A DNA stretch of 64,000 bases from DATFQE01 sp963738205. GTDB lineage: Bacteria; Actinomycetota; Thermoleophilia; Gaiellales; Gaiellaceae. Shown here piece by piece: positions 17,619 through 25,877 of the stretch (its first letter is position 1; every line of letters starts with the position of its first letter). Location: positions 558,001 through 622,000 of the forward strand of contig CAVTVQ010000007.1 of the NCBI GenBank assembly GCA_963738205.1. The letters are read 5' to 3'. The notes beneath the pieces were generated by a model. The model saw only the letters and a program-made list of their open reading frames with translations, was not told where the DNA came from and did not search any database. The translations under genes were made by a program, and so were the position numbers.

Positions 17619-18406
17619 GCGGCGCACCTTTCGAGCGCGCGCTGCGTCAGCACCTGGAGCGCGTGCCGCCGGTACGCGGCCGAGCCGCGGACGTCGTCGA
17701 TCGGGCTCGCGGCCTCGGCAACCCGCTGCGGGAAGTCGCCGGCCTCCGACAATGGGGCGGTCACGAGCGCGGGAACCGGGCCAGCCGACCCGAACGCCGC
17801 CCGGATCTGGTCCCGCTCACGGTCGAACGCGAGCGCGAGCGAGCAGACGGCGATCACCATCGCGTTCCGCGGTCCCACCTTCATGAACGTCTGACGTGCG
17901 CCCGAGGGGCGAACCCACAGGGCGGCGATCAGCTCGTCCTCGGCCAGGGCGTTCCGCTTCGGCCCGACGAGGAACTCCTCGAGCGGCAGCACCCGCTTGC
18001 CGCGCACGCTCGCCAGCTCGAGCTCGGCTCCTTCGACGAGCAGCGGCGGCAGCGCGTCACCGGCGGGCGACGCCGTGCCCAGGTTGCCGCCGATCGTTCC
18101 GCGGTTGCGGATCTGCGGCGAGCCGACGGTCCGCGACGCCTCAGCGAGGGCGGGCAGCGCCGAGGCGAGCTCGCCGCGCATCGCCTCGGCGTACGTCAGT
18201 GCGGCGCCGAGCCGCAGCGCGCCGTTCTCGCGCGACCACCCCTTCAGCTCCGCGACCTCGTTGAGGTTGAGCAGCGCGGGCGGCCGCAGCCGATCGAAGT
18301 TGAGTGACACCATCAGATCGGTGCCGCCCTCGATCGGCACCGCTCCCGGTCGCTCGGCCTTCAGCCGCAGCGCTTCCTCGAACGTCTGCGGAGTCAGAAC
18401 GTCCAC
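17615..18406 (-). CDS. Molybdenum hydroxylase FAD-binding subunit
   Basis: 263 residues from GTG at 18406. FAD contacts: EGGTDLMV near the N-terminus, then SRTVGSPQIRNRGTIGGNLG and ASPAGDALPPLL. It has the CO-dehydrogenase-type flavoprotein fold and would pass electrons to NAD+ or another acceptor. First gene of the FAD / 2Fe-2S / Mo operon, divergent from adenine deaminase with 27 bp between the start codons. Confidence 0.92.
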   Translation of the reverse strand: MDVLTPQTFEEALRLKAERPGAVPIEGGTDLMVSLNFDRLRPPALLNLNEVAELKGWSRENGALRLGAALTYAEAMRGELASALPALAEASRTVGSPQIRNRGTIGGNLGTASPAGDALPPLLVEGAELELASVRGKRVLPLEEFLVGPKRNALAEDELIAALWVRPSGARQTFMKVGPRNAMVIAVCSLALAFDRERDQIRAAFGSAGPVPALVTAPLSEAGDFPQRVAEAASPIDDVRGSAAYRRHALQVLTQRALERCAA

Positions 18407-18430
18407 GCGAAAGAGCGTAGTAGCTTTCGC
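18407..18430. promoter_or_regulatory. Inverted repeat between divergent purine operons (candidate operator)
   Basis: GCGAAAG and CTTTCGC flank a 10-base spacer, filling the gap between the FAD-subunit start (18406) and the adenine deaminase start (18434). A perfect 7+7 repeat in so short a shared control region suggests an operator for both directions. The regulator is not encoded in the window next to it, so its identity is open. Confidence 0.5.
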
Positions 18431-18433
18431 AAT

Positions 18434-20125
18434 GTGAAGGATCTTGCGCGCCGGCTCGCAGTCGCACGCGGCGATGCGGCCGCCGACACGGTGGTCCGAG
18501 GGGGCCGCGTGCTGTCGGTCTTCACTCGCGAGTGGCTCGAGGGCGATGTCGCGATCTGCGACGGCTACGTCGCCGGCATCGGCGACTACGAGGCAGACGA
18601 GGTCATCGACGCCGCCGGCCGCTGGATCGTCCCCGGTTTCGTCGACGCGCACCTGCACCTGGAGTCTCCGAAGCTGCTTCCCGACGAGTTCGCCCGCCTC
18701 GTGCTCCCGCTCGGCACCACCACCGTCGTCGCCGACCCGCACGAGATCGCCAACGTGCTCGGGACGGACGGCGTCCACTGGCTGCTCGACACCTGCGCCG
18801 AGCTGCCGCTGGACGTCTTCTTCATGGCGTCGTCCTGCGTCCCGGCTTCGGAGTTCGAGTCGCCGCGCCGACCTCTCTCCACCGGCGACCTCGAGGGCCT
18901 GATGCGCCGCACGCGCGTGATCGGCCTGGCCGAGATGATGAACTTCCCGGGCGTCGTGTCCGGCTTCGAGAGCGAGCTCGCCAAGCTGCAGCTCGACGGA
19001 GCCTCGCACGTCGACGGACACGCGCCGAGCCTCCTCGGCAAGGGGCTGAACGCATACGCCTCGGCCGGGATCCGCTCAGACCACGAGGCGCGCACGGTCG
19101 AGGAGGGTCGTGAGCGCCTCCGCGCCGGCATGTGGCTGCTGATCCGAGAGGCCTCGGGCGCGCGCAACCTGCGCGACCTCCTACCGCTCGTGAAGGAGTA
19201 CGGGCCGGCGCGGATCGCGTTCTGCACCGACGACCGCGAGCCGGAGCACATCGCCGACGAGGGCCACATCAACTCGATGGTGCGCACGGCCGTCGCCGAG
19301 GGGGTCTCGCCCGAGGACGCCGTCGTGATGGCGTCACTCAACCCGGCCGTCTGGCACGGGCTGAACGAGATCGGGGCCGTAGCCCCCGGCTACCAGGCCG
19401 ACCTGCTCGTCCTGCACGACCTCGAGAGCTTCGTCCCCGACCTGGTGCTCAAGCGCGGCAAGCCGATCGGGGCGATCGACGGGCCCGAGGTGCCCGAGTG
19501 GGTCAAGCACACCGTCCGCATCCGGGCGGTCGCGTCGAACCACTTCGCGATCCCGTGGGACGGCGGGCCGGCGCGCGTGATCGGGATCGTGCCGGACCAG
19601 ATCGTCACGGAGTCGCTCGTGGACGAGCCGAAGACGATCGAGGGGCTCGCCGTGGCCGATCCCGAGCGCGACCTCGCCAAGATCGCCGTCATCGAGCGCC
19701 ATCTCGGCACGGGCCGAATCGGCCTCGGCTTCGTGCGCGGCTTCGGGCTCAAGAGCGGCGCGCTGGCGTCAACGGTCGCACACGACGCCCACAACGTCAT
19801 CGTCGTCGGCATGAACGACCACGACATGGCCCGCGCGGTCGGGCGCCTGTCCGAGACCGGCGGCGGGGTGGTCGTCACCGAGGGCCGCGGCGTCCGCGCC
19901 GAGCTGCCGCTGCAGGTCGCCGGCCTGCTGTCGACCGCACCGCTCGAGGAGGTGCTCGAGCGCAGCCGCGCCTGCGTCGAGGCGGCACGGAACCTCGGCT
20001 GCGAGCTGCACTCGCCCTTCCAGACACTGTCGTTTCTGGCGCTCTCGGTGATCCCGAGCCTCAAGATCACCGACCGCGGCCTCGTCGACGTCGACCGCTT
20101 CGAGCTGGTTCCGCTCGAGGCGTGA
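18434..20125 (+). CDS. ade: Adenine deaminase
   Basis: 563 residues (the E. coli enzyme has 588). Amidohydrolase fold with VDAHLHLESP (metal-binding HxH with the adenine-deaminase-specific ESP), VADPHEIANV, SHVDGHAPSL and FCTDDREP. It converts adenine to hypoxanthine, feeding the adjacent molybdenum hydroxylase. GTG start at 18434; the stop overlaps the next gene (GTGA). Confidence 0.93.
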   Translation: MKDLARRLAVARGDAAADTVVRGGRVLSVFTREWLEGDVAICDGYVAGIGDYEADEVIDAAGRWIVPGFVDAHLHLESPKLLPDEFARLVLPLGTTTVVADPHEIANVLGTDGVHWLLDTCAELPLDVFFMASSCVPASEFESPRRPLSTGDLEGLMRRTRVIGLAEMMNFPGVVSGFESELAKLQLDGASHVDGHAPSLLGKGLNAYASAGIRSDHEARTVEEGRERLRAGMWLLIREASGARNLRDLLPLVKEYGPARIAFCTDDREPEHIADEGHINSMVRTAVAEGVSPEDAVVMASLNPAVWHGLNEIGAVAPGYQADLLVLHDLESFVPDLVLKRGKPIGAIDGPEVPEWVKHTVRIRAVASNHFAIPWDGGPARVIGIVPDQIVTESLVDEPKTIEGLAVADPERDLAKIAVIERHLGTGRIGLGFVRGFGLKSGALASTVAHDAHNVIVVGMNDHDMARAVGRLSETGGGVVVTEGRGVRAELPLQVAGLLSTAPLEEVLERSRACVEAARNLGCELHSPFQTLSFLALSVIPSLKITDRGLVDVDRFELVPLEA

Positions 20126-21453
20126 CGACGCTCTTCGCGAACGCCTACGTCGTCGTCGGCGACGAGGCCGGTACCGAGCACGACGGCGGCTGGCTGCTGG
20201 TCGAGGACGGCTTCGTGGCCGCGACCGGCGCCGGCGAGCGACCGGCGGCGGACGAGGCCGTCGACCTCGGCGGCGCGCTCGTCACACCGGGCCTCGTCAA
20301 CACACACCACCACCTGTTCCAGACGCTCACGCGCGCGCGCGCGCAGGAAGCCGACCTCTTCACCTGGCTGAAGACGCTCTACCCGGTGTGGGCCGGCATC
20401 GATGCCGAGTCCGAGTACGCCGCGGCGCGCACCGGGCTGGCGGAGCTCGCGCTGTCCGGCTGCACGACCGTCTTCGACCACCACTACCTCTTCCCGCCCG
20501 GCGTCGAGGGCCTGCTCGAGGCCGAGGTGCAGGCGGCCGGTGAGCTGGGCGTGCGCATCGTCGCCGCACGGGGCTCCATGGATCTCGGTCAATCGCGTGG
20601 CGGCCTCCCTCCGGATCACGTCGTCGAGACAACCGACAGCGCCCTCGCCGAGACCGAGAACGCCGTCCGACTGCACGAGAGCGGTCCCGGCGCGCGTGTC
20701 CAGATCGTCGTGGCTCCGTGCTCGCCGTTCTCGGTCACGAAGGACCTTATGCGTGAGTCGGCGGAGCTGGCGCGCCGGCTCGGCCTCCGGCTCCACACAC
20801 ACCTCGCCGAGACGGTCGAGGAGGATGCGTACTGCCGGGAACTCTACGGCTGCCGGCCGGTCGAGTACTTGGAGCAGCAGGGTTGGCTCGCGGAGGAGAC
20901 GTGGTGCGCGCACTGCGTCCACCTGTCCGCGGACGACGTGGCGGTCTTCGCCGACGCGGACGTCGGCGTCGCCCACTGCCCGACCTCGAACCTCCGGCTC
21001 GGCGCCGGCGTCGCGCCGGTGCGCGAGCTCGTGGACGCCGGGGTGCGCGTCGGGCTCGGGGTCGACGGGTCGGCCTCGAACGAGCGCAGTGACCTCCTCT
21101 TCGAGGTGAAGCAGGCCCTCCTCGTCGCGCGCGGCCGCGGCGGGCCGGCAGCGATGACCGTGCGCCAGGCGCTGCGGCTGGCCACCCGGGGCGGCGCGAG
21201 CGTCCTCGGCCGCGACGACATCGGGTCGCTCGAGCGCGGCAAGTGCGCCGACTTCGCCGTGTGGCGCACGGACGGCCTCGAGTTCGGCGGCGCGGACGAC
21301 CCGGTAGCGGCACTCGTCCTCTCTGCCCCGCATCGCGTTGACCGGCTCTACGTCGGCGGCAGTGAGGTGGTGCGGGACGGCCGGCTCGTCAACGCCGACG
21401 AAGAGGAGATCGCGCGGGAACATCGCGCACAGGCGCGAAGATTGTGGGCGTGA
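20122..21453 (+). CDS. Amidohydrolase, probable 8-oxoguanine deaminase
   Basis: 443 residues. The metal ligands of the cytosine/guanine deaminase-like group are present: NTHHHLFQTLTRA, LHTHLAET, CAHCVHLSADD and VGLGVDGSASNE. This pattern is shared by AtzB-like enzymes and bacterial 8-oxoguanine deaminases. In a purine cluster, 8-oxoguanine deaminase (product urate, used by the downstream genes) is the best fit; guanine deaminase is an alternative. GTG start overlaps the ade stop. Confidence 0.75.
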   Translation: MTTLFANAYVVVGDEAGTEHDGGWLLVEDGFVAATGAGERPAADEAVDLGGALVTPGLVNTHHHLFQTLTRARAQEADLFTWLKTLYPVWAGIDAESEYAAARTGLAELALSGCTTVFDHHYLFPPGVEGLLEAEVQAAGELGVRIVAARGSMDLGQSRGGLPPDHVVETTDSALAETENAVRLHESGPGARVQIVVAPCSPFSVTKDLMRESAELARRLGLRLHTHLAETVEEDAYCRELYGCRPVEYLEQQGWLAEETWCAHCVHLSADDVAVFADADVGVAHCPTSNLRLGAGVAPVRELVDAGVRVGLGVDGSASNERSDLLFEVKQALLVARGRGGPAAMTVRQALRLATRGGASVLGRDDIGSLERGKCADFAVWRTDGLEFGGADDPVAALVLSAPHRVDRLYVGGSEVVRDGRLVNADEEEIAREHRAQARRLWA

Positions 21454-21743
21454 CCGCGTCGCTCTCCACTCACGTGCTCGACACCGGTCGCGGCGAGCCC
21501 GCAGGTGGTGTCCGCGTCGAGCTGGCCCTTGCCGGCGAGCAGATCGCCGTGGGCACGACCGACTCGGACGGCCGCGTGAAGGAGCTGGCGCGTGACCTCG
21601 ACCCCGGCGCGTACACGCTTGCCTTTCAACCGCCGTCGCCGTTCTTCCTCCGCGTCGAGCTGGAGATCGCGCTCGAGGACGGCCACTACCACGTCCCTCT
21701 GCTCGTCTCGCCCTACTCGTGCGCGAGCTACCGCGGCAGCTGA
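21450..21743 (+). CDS. uraH: 5-hydroxyisourate hydrolase
   Basis: 97 residues with both signatures of the transthyretin-related family: LSTHVLDTGRGEPA at the N-terminus and the C-terminal YRGS, with His in HYHVPLLVSPYSC. It opens the ring of 5-hydroxyisourate formed by urate oxidase. GTG at 21450 overlaps the previous stop (GTGA); GTG at 21444 would add two residues. Confidence 0.93.
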   Translation: MTASLSTHVLDTGRGEPAGGVRVELALAGEQIAVGTTDSDGRVKELARDLDPGAYTLAFQPPSPFFLRVELEIALEDGHYHVPLLVSPYSCASYRGS

Positions 21744-22159
21744 GCGCCGAGGAGCTCGCCGAGCTCTTCGAGGGGCGTACCCGCTTCGTGGAACGGCTGG
21801 CGGAGCTGGAGGATCCGCTGGGGCAGGCCCGCCGTGTGGCGATGCAAGACCTGACCCCAGTCGAGCGGCTCGAAGTGCTCGACGCGCACCCGGCGATCGG
21901 CGCCTCGAAGCTGTCGACGCGCTCGGCCGCAGAGCAGGGAACAGACGCCGACCCTGACGTGCTCGCCGAGCTGGAGCGGCTCAACCGCGAGTACGAGGCG
22001 CGTCACGGCTTCCGGTTCGTGGTCTTCGTCAACCGGCGGACGAAGACGGAGATCCTCGACGTGCTCCGCTCGCGGATCGACAACCGCACGGACGAGGAGC
22101 TCGAGACCGCGCTCGGCGAGCTCGTCGCGATCGCCCAGGACCGGTGGCGGCGCGCGTGA
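21719..22159 (+). CDS. uraD: OHCU decarboxylase
   Basis: 146 residues. Motifs AHPAIG (catalytic His) and GFRFVVFVN are those of 2-oxo-4-hydroxy-4-carboxy-5-ureidoimidazoline decarboxylase, which yields S-allantoin. It is slightly shorter than usual at the N-terminus. GTG at 21719 lies inside the uraH end (25-base overlap); a CTG at 21740 overlapping the uraH stop is a less likely start. The stop overlaps the puuD start. Confidence 0.9.
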   Translation: MRELPRQLSAEELAELFEGRTRFVERLAELEDPLGQARRVAMQDLTPVERLEVLDAHPAIGASKLSTRSAAEQGTDADPDVLAELERLNREYEARHGFRFVVFVNRRTKTEILDVLRSRIDNRTDEELETALGELVAIAQDRWRRA

Positions 22160-23358
22160 TCCTCGGCCTCGACGCCTACCTCACCGACTGGCTGAACCTC
22201 GTCTTCCGCTGGCTGCACGTGATCGCGGCCATGGCCTGGATCGGTACGTCCTTCTACTTCGTCTTCCTCGACAACGCCCTGCGTCGGCCCGAGGATCCGC
22301 GCGACCGCGACGCCGGCGCGACCGGCGAGGTCTGGGCCGTCCACGGCGGCGGCTTCTACCACGTCCAGAAGCACCAGGTCTCGCCGACCCGGCTCCCCGA
22401 GCCGCTGCACTGGTTCAAGTGGGAGGCGTACTGGACGTGGATCTCGGGCTTCGCCCTGCTCGTCGTCCTCTACTACTTCCACGCCGAGACGTACCTGATC
22501 GATCCGTCGGTGGCAGACCTCTCCAAGGCCGCAGCGATCGCGATCAGCGTGTCCGGGCTCGTGCTGGCCTGGCTCGTCTACGACCTCCTGTGCCGCCTCG
22601 TCGGGAACGAGCTCGTGCTGGGCGCAGCGATCCTCGGGCTCACCGCGCTCGCCGCCTGGGGCGCGGGCGAGCTCTACAGCGGCCGCGGCGCCTTCATCCA
22701 GGTCGGCGCGATGCTCGGGACGATCATGGCCGCGAACGTCCTGTTCGTGATCATCCCGGCGCACTGGGAGCTGATCCACGCGAAGCAGGAGCAGCGGCCG
22801 CCGCGCCTGGAGCGCGGCCTGGAGGCGAAGCGCCGGTCGGTGCACAACAACTACCTGACGCTGCCGGTCGTGCTGACGATGATCTCGGGCCACTTCCCGT
22901 TCCTCTACGCCCGGCAGCACGCGTGGCTCGTCCTGCTCGCACTGATGCTGATCGGCGCCTGGGTGCGGCACTACTTCAACCTCCGCCGCCAGGGCCGAAC
23001 GATCGTCGCGATCCCCGTCTCGGCGGCGATCGCGACGGTCGCACTGGCGCTGGCGATCGAGCCCGACGACGCCAAGCGCTCCTCCTCGGCGGCACCCGTC
23101 GACGAAGCAGCGGCGGTGGCGATCGTCGAGCGCCGCTGCGTCACGTGTCACTCGGAGAGCCCGACGAACGACCAGTTCACGACGGCACCCGCCGGCGTCA
23201 CCTTCGACACGCCCGAGCAGATCGCCGCACGCGCCGAGGCGATCCGCGCCCAGGCCGTGGATTCACATGCGATGCCGCTCGGCAACGCGACGGGAATGAC
23301 CGAGGCCGAGCGCAAGGCGCTGGGCGCCTGGATCGCGGCGGGCGCACCGGTCGAGTAG
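22156..23358 (+). CDS. puuD: Membrane urate oxidase PuuD with C-terminal cytochrome c domain
   Basis: About 400 residues. Roughly eight hydrophobic segments cover the first ~300, including the conserved VHGGGFYHVQKHQ and LHWFKWEAYWTW segments of the urate hydroxylase PuuD family. The C-terminal ~80 residues hold one haem site, CVTCH, with a late Met (HAMPLGN) as probable axial ligand. It thus oxidises urate at the membrane and passes electrons to the respiratory chain instead of to O2 as peroxide-forming uricase does. GTG at 22156 overlaps the uraD stop. Confidence 0.9.
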   Translation: MILGLDAYLTDWLNLVFRWLHVIAAMAWIGTSFYFVFLDNALRRPEDPRDRDAGATGEVWAVHGGGFYHVQKHQVSPTRLPEPLHWFKWEAYWTWISGFALLVVLYYFHAETYLIDPSVADLSKAAAIAISVSGLVLAWLVYDLLCRLVGNELVLGAAILGLTALAAWGAGELYSGRGAFIQVGAMLGTIMAANVLFVIIPAHWELIHAKQEQRPPRLERGLEAKRRSVHNNYLTLPVVLTMISGHFPFLYARQHAWLVLLALMLIGAWVRHYFNLRRQGRTIVAIPVSAAIATVALALAIEPDDAKRSSSAAPVDEAAAVAIVERRCVTCHSESPTNDQFTTAPAGVTFDTPEQIAARAEAIRAQAVDSHAMPLGNATGMTEAERKALGAWIAAGAPVE

Positions 23359-23367
23359 GTTCCGCGC

Positions 23368-23775
23368 GTGCTGGAGATCACCGCAGCCGGATTCCGCTTC
23401 GTGGCTCGCTGGGAAGACGAGCTCGCCCCGGAGACCGTGGCCGCGTTCAAGCGCATCCTTCCCTTCGAGGACCGGATCATCCACTGCCGCTGGAGCGGCG
23501 AGTCGAACTGGATCCCCTGGGGCGACCGCGACCTCGGGATCGGCCCGGAGAACGCCACGAGCTACCCGCACCCGGGCCAGCTCGCGCTCTATCCGGGCGG
23601 CATCAGCGAAACGGAGCTGCTCTTCCCCTACGGCTACTGCCACTTCAAGAGCAAGGCCGGTGAGCTGTGGGCGAACCACTTCGCCACGCTGGTCGAAGGC
23701 GCCGAGCAGCTGAAGGATCTGGGCATGCTGACCCTCTGGGAGGGCGCCCAGACGATCTCCTTCCGCGAGAGCTAG
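23368..23775 (+). CDS. DUF3830 (cyclophilin-like) family protein
   Basis: 135 residues from GTG, nine bases after puuD. Conserved parts include ITAAGFRFVARWEDELAPET, IIHCRWSGE and ELLFPYGYCHFKSKAGEL. The family has a cyclophilin-like fold and often sits next to ureide or hydantoin genes. Position at the end of the urate operon suggests a role after allantoin; no catalytic proof. It overlaps the convergent M20 gene by four bases. Confidence 0.75.
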   Translation: MLEITAAGFRFVARWEDELAPETVAAFKRILPFEDRIIHCRWSGESNWIPWGDRDLGIGPENATSYPHPGQLALYPGGISETELLFPYGYCHFKSKAGELWANHFATLVEGAEQLKDLGMLTLWEGAQTISFRES

Positions 23776-24821
23776 CCGGCGAGACGGGCCAACGTGCCGG
23801 CGAGCACGTCGACCGCGAGCGCCAGGTCGTCCGGCGAGCTGTCCTCCTCGGGGCAGTGGCTGGCGCCGTCGGCGAGGCTGCGCACGAACAGCATGGCGCT
23901 CGGAATGCCGGCAGCGGCCAGCACGCCGGCGTCGTGACCGGCGCCGGAGGCGAGCTCGACCAGCGGTAGGGCACGCAGCTCGAGCTCCTCGCGCAAAGCC
24001 GCTCGCAGCGGGTCGCTCATCGCGACGGGCAGCACGCGCGACGCATCGGCGATCCCCACCGCGTCGACAAGTCGTTCCAGCCGCTCGGCGTCGGGCGCTC
24101 GCGCATCCACGGTGAACGTGACCCGTGACGGCACCACGTTCACCGCTCCGGGCTCGACCTCGAAGCGGCCGACCGTGGCGACCGCGCCCTCGATCGCGCG
24201 CGCCGCCTCGTGGATCCGCAGGACCTCCTGCGCCGCCTTGACGAGGGCGTCGTCGCGGTCTGCCATGGGCGTCGTGCCTGCGTGTCCGGCCCGGCCCTCG
24301 ACCACGCGCTCGCCCCGCGCATAGCCGACGATCGAGGTGACCACTCCGAGCGGCGCGTCTGCGCGGGCGAGGCGCGGGCCCTGCTCGATGTGCAGCTCGA
24401 CGTACGCGCCCGGCCGCGCCGCGAGGGCCCGGCTGCCTGCGCAACCCCGCTCCTCGTCGCGGAACGCGACCACGCCGAGCGTCGCGGGCCGGCGTCCGAG
24501 CCGCTCGACCGCCTCGAGGCCGGCCACCACGCCGAGCGCGCCGTCGTAGCGGCCCCCGCGCGGTACCGAGTCGAGGTGAGAGCCGGTCCAGATCTCCTGG
24601 CGCTCGGCCTCAGTGCCCGGCAATCGGCCGATGAGGTTGCCCGCGTCGTCGACCTCCACGTCGAGGCCCGCCTCCCGGAACCACCCCGCGCAGAGGTCAT
24701 GCGCTTCGTCCTCCTCGCGCGTGTAGCCGACACGGTTGGCGCCGGGGCCGCCGCCGATCGCGAACAGCTCCTCCAGCCGGGCCAAGAGCCGGGCGACGTT
24801 CGTCGTCATCCCGTACATCAT
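23772..24821 (-). CDS. M20-family amidase (allantoate amidohydrolase / N-carbamoylase type)
   Basis: 349 residues. Hydantoinase/carbamoylase-type metal motifs: GSHLDSVPRGGRYDG (His, Asp), FRDEERGC (Glu), ELHIEQGP (His), a dimerisation lid domain, and SGAGHDAG near the end. Placed against the urate-to-allantoin genes it most likely hydrolyses allantoate or ureidoglycolate with ammonia release. Three in-frame ATGs (24821, 24818, 24809) are possible starts; the last gives the usual N-terminus. Confidence 0.82.
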   Translation of the reverse strand: MMYGMTTNVARLLARLEELFAIGGGPGANRVGYTREEDEAHDLCAGWFREAGLDVEVDDAGNLIGRLPGTEAERQEIWTGSHLDSVPRGGRYDGALGVVAGLEAVERLGRRPATLGVVAFRDEERGCAGSRALAARPGAYVELHIEQGPRLARADAPLGVVTSIVGYARGERVVEGRAGHAGTTPMADRDDALVKAAQEVLRIHEAARAIEGAVATVGRFEVEPGAVNVVPSRVTFTVDARAPDAERLERLVDAVGIADASRVLPVAMSDPLRAALREELELRALPLVELASGAGHDAGVLAAAGIPSAMLFVRSLADGASHCPEEDSSPDDLALAVDVLAGTLARLAG

Positions 24822-24934
24822 CCTCGTCGACCGCGGGTCGAGGCGCGTGGTGTACCCGTCCCGAGGAACGCACCTGTTTAACGGCTTTCCCCGTTTGGGT
24901 AAAGACCCTTGTCGAGGCGAAAGGAGGTAAAGGA

Positions 24935-25012
24935 GTGTCGATCCTGTGGATTCTTCTCATCGTGATCCTGGTGCTCGCGCTGCTCGGCTTCTTCTCGCGC
25001 GGCTACTGGTAA
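24935..25012 (+). CDS. 25-residue single-pass membrane protein
   Basis: GTG at 24935 follows AAGGAGG with a seven-base gap. The product is almost one hydrophobic helix (SILWILLIVILVLALLGFF) with a short polar tail SRGYW. A strong terminator follows 33 bp after the stop. Tiny hydrophobic proteins of this kind, with strong ribosome sites, are common but unstudied in actinobacteria and proteobacteria (compare DUF3309). Function unknown. Confidence 0.7.
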   Translation: MSILWILLIVILVLALLGFFSRGYW

Positions 25013-25045
25013 CCGCCTTAGGCCCGAACACAATGCTGAAATTAG

Positions 25046-25071
25046 GCCGCCCGGCCCATTTGCCGGGCGGC
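25046..25071 (+). terminator. Rho-independent terminator
   Basis: A ten-pair perfect stem (GCCGCCCGGC with its complement) and a six-base loop, followed by TGTGTTTCC. It ends the transcript of the 25-residue membrane protein and separates it from the DUF1385 gene. Confidence 0.8.
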
Positions 25072-25094
25072 TGTGTTTCCGACAAGCTGGGTAG

Positions 25095-25874
25095 ATGTTC
25101 GACACCCGGCAGATCCTGGGGCGCGCGGACGCGACCGAGCGGATCCCACAGCTCGGCGGTATGGCGCGTCCGAACGGGGTCGTGATCGTGAGCGAGCGCT
25201 TCTGGGCGTTCGCCGGTGTGGACGGCTCGGTCCGCGAGGGAGCGATGACCGTGCATCCGTCGGTGGTGCGACGCATCCCGCTCGTCCGCGGCCTCGTCCG
25301 CCTGGCGTCGTCGCTGTCACCTGTCTTTCGTCGCAAGGGTGTGACTCGAGGGCGCGAGCGCGTGCTGCTCGCGTCAGCGTTGCTCGCACCGTTCGCCTTC
25401 TTCCTCCTACCGGAGATCCTCCGGCTTCCGGCCGGCATCGCGCTCACCGCGGGCCTCGTCTTCTGGCTGCTGCGCGGCCGGACGCTACGCCTGCACGGCG
25501 CCGAGCACCGCGCGATCGCCGCCGCCCAGTCGAGGCAGCTCTCGGCGACGTGGGCGGGCGCCGTCCGGCCGTCGCGCTTCTCGCCGCGCTGCGGCACGAA
25601 CTTCGCCGCCCTCGTCCTCCCGGTCACCGCGCTCGCCGAGCGGGCGTGGCCGCTCGCGCCGGCGCTCTACACGCCGCTGCTGGTGACGCTCCTGTCGCTG
25701 GCGCTGACGATGGAGCTCTGGCAGGCGATCCAGGTCTCCGGCCACCGCCTCTTTCGCCTGTTGCTGCTGCCCGGCCTCGGGTTGCAGCGGCTGACGACGC
25801 GTGAGCCGTCGCTCGACGAGACACGGGCGGCGCTCACCGCAGTGGCGTCCGTGCTCAGGCGCGAGCTTGCGTAG
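25095..25874 (+). CDS. DUF1385 family membrane protein
   Basis: 259 residues. The N-terminal PQLGGMARPNGVVIV replaces the usual LGGQAVMEGVMMR box, and HGAEHRAIAA and SPRCGTNFAALVLP are the family's other two conserved motifs. Four or so hydrophobic segments lie between and after them. The family is found near RNA-release and thymidylate genes in Firmicutes, but its role is unknown. The conserved His, Glu and Cys suggest metal binding. Confidence 0.8.
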   Translation: MFDTRQILGRADATERIPQLGGMARPNGVVIVSERFWAFAGVDGSVREGAMTVHPSVVRRIPLVRGLVRLASSLSPVFRRKGVTRGRERVLLASALLAPFAFFLLPEILRLPAGIALTAGLVFWLLRGRTLRLHGAEHRAIAAAQSRQLSATWAGAVRPSRFSPRCGTNFAALVLPVTALAERAWPLAPALYTPLLVTLLSLALTMELWQAIQVSGHRLFRLLLLPGLGLQRLTTREPSLDETRAALTAVASVLRRELA

Positions 25875-25877
25875 CGG

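Noticed and set aside
20328..20345. Run of CG dinucleotides as a Z-DNA or regulatory tract
   Set aside because: It codes in frame for Thr-Arg-Ala-Arg-Ala within the amidohydrolase and is expected by chance in such GC-rich DNA.
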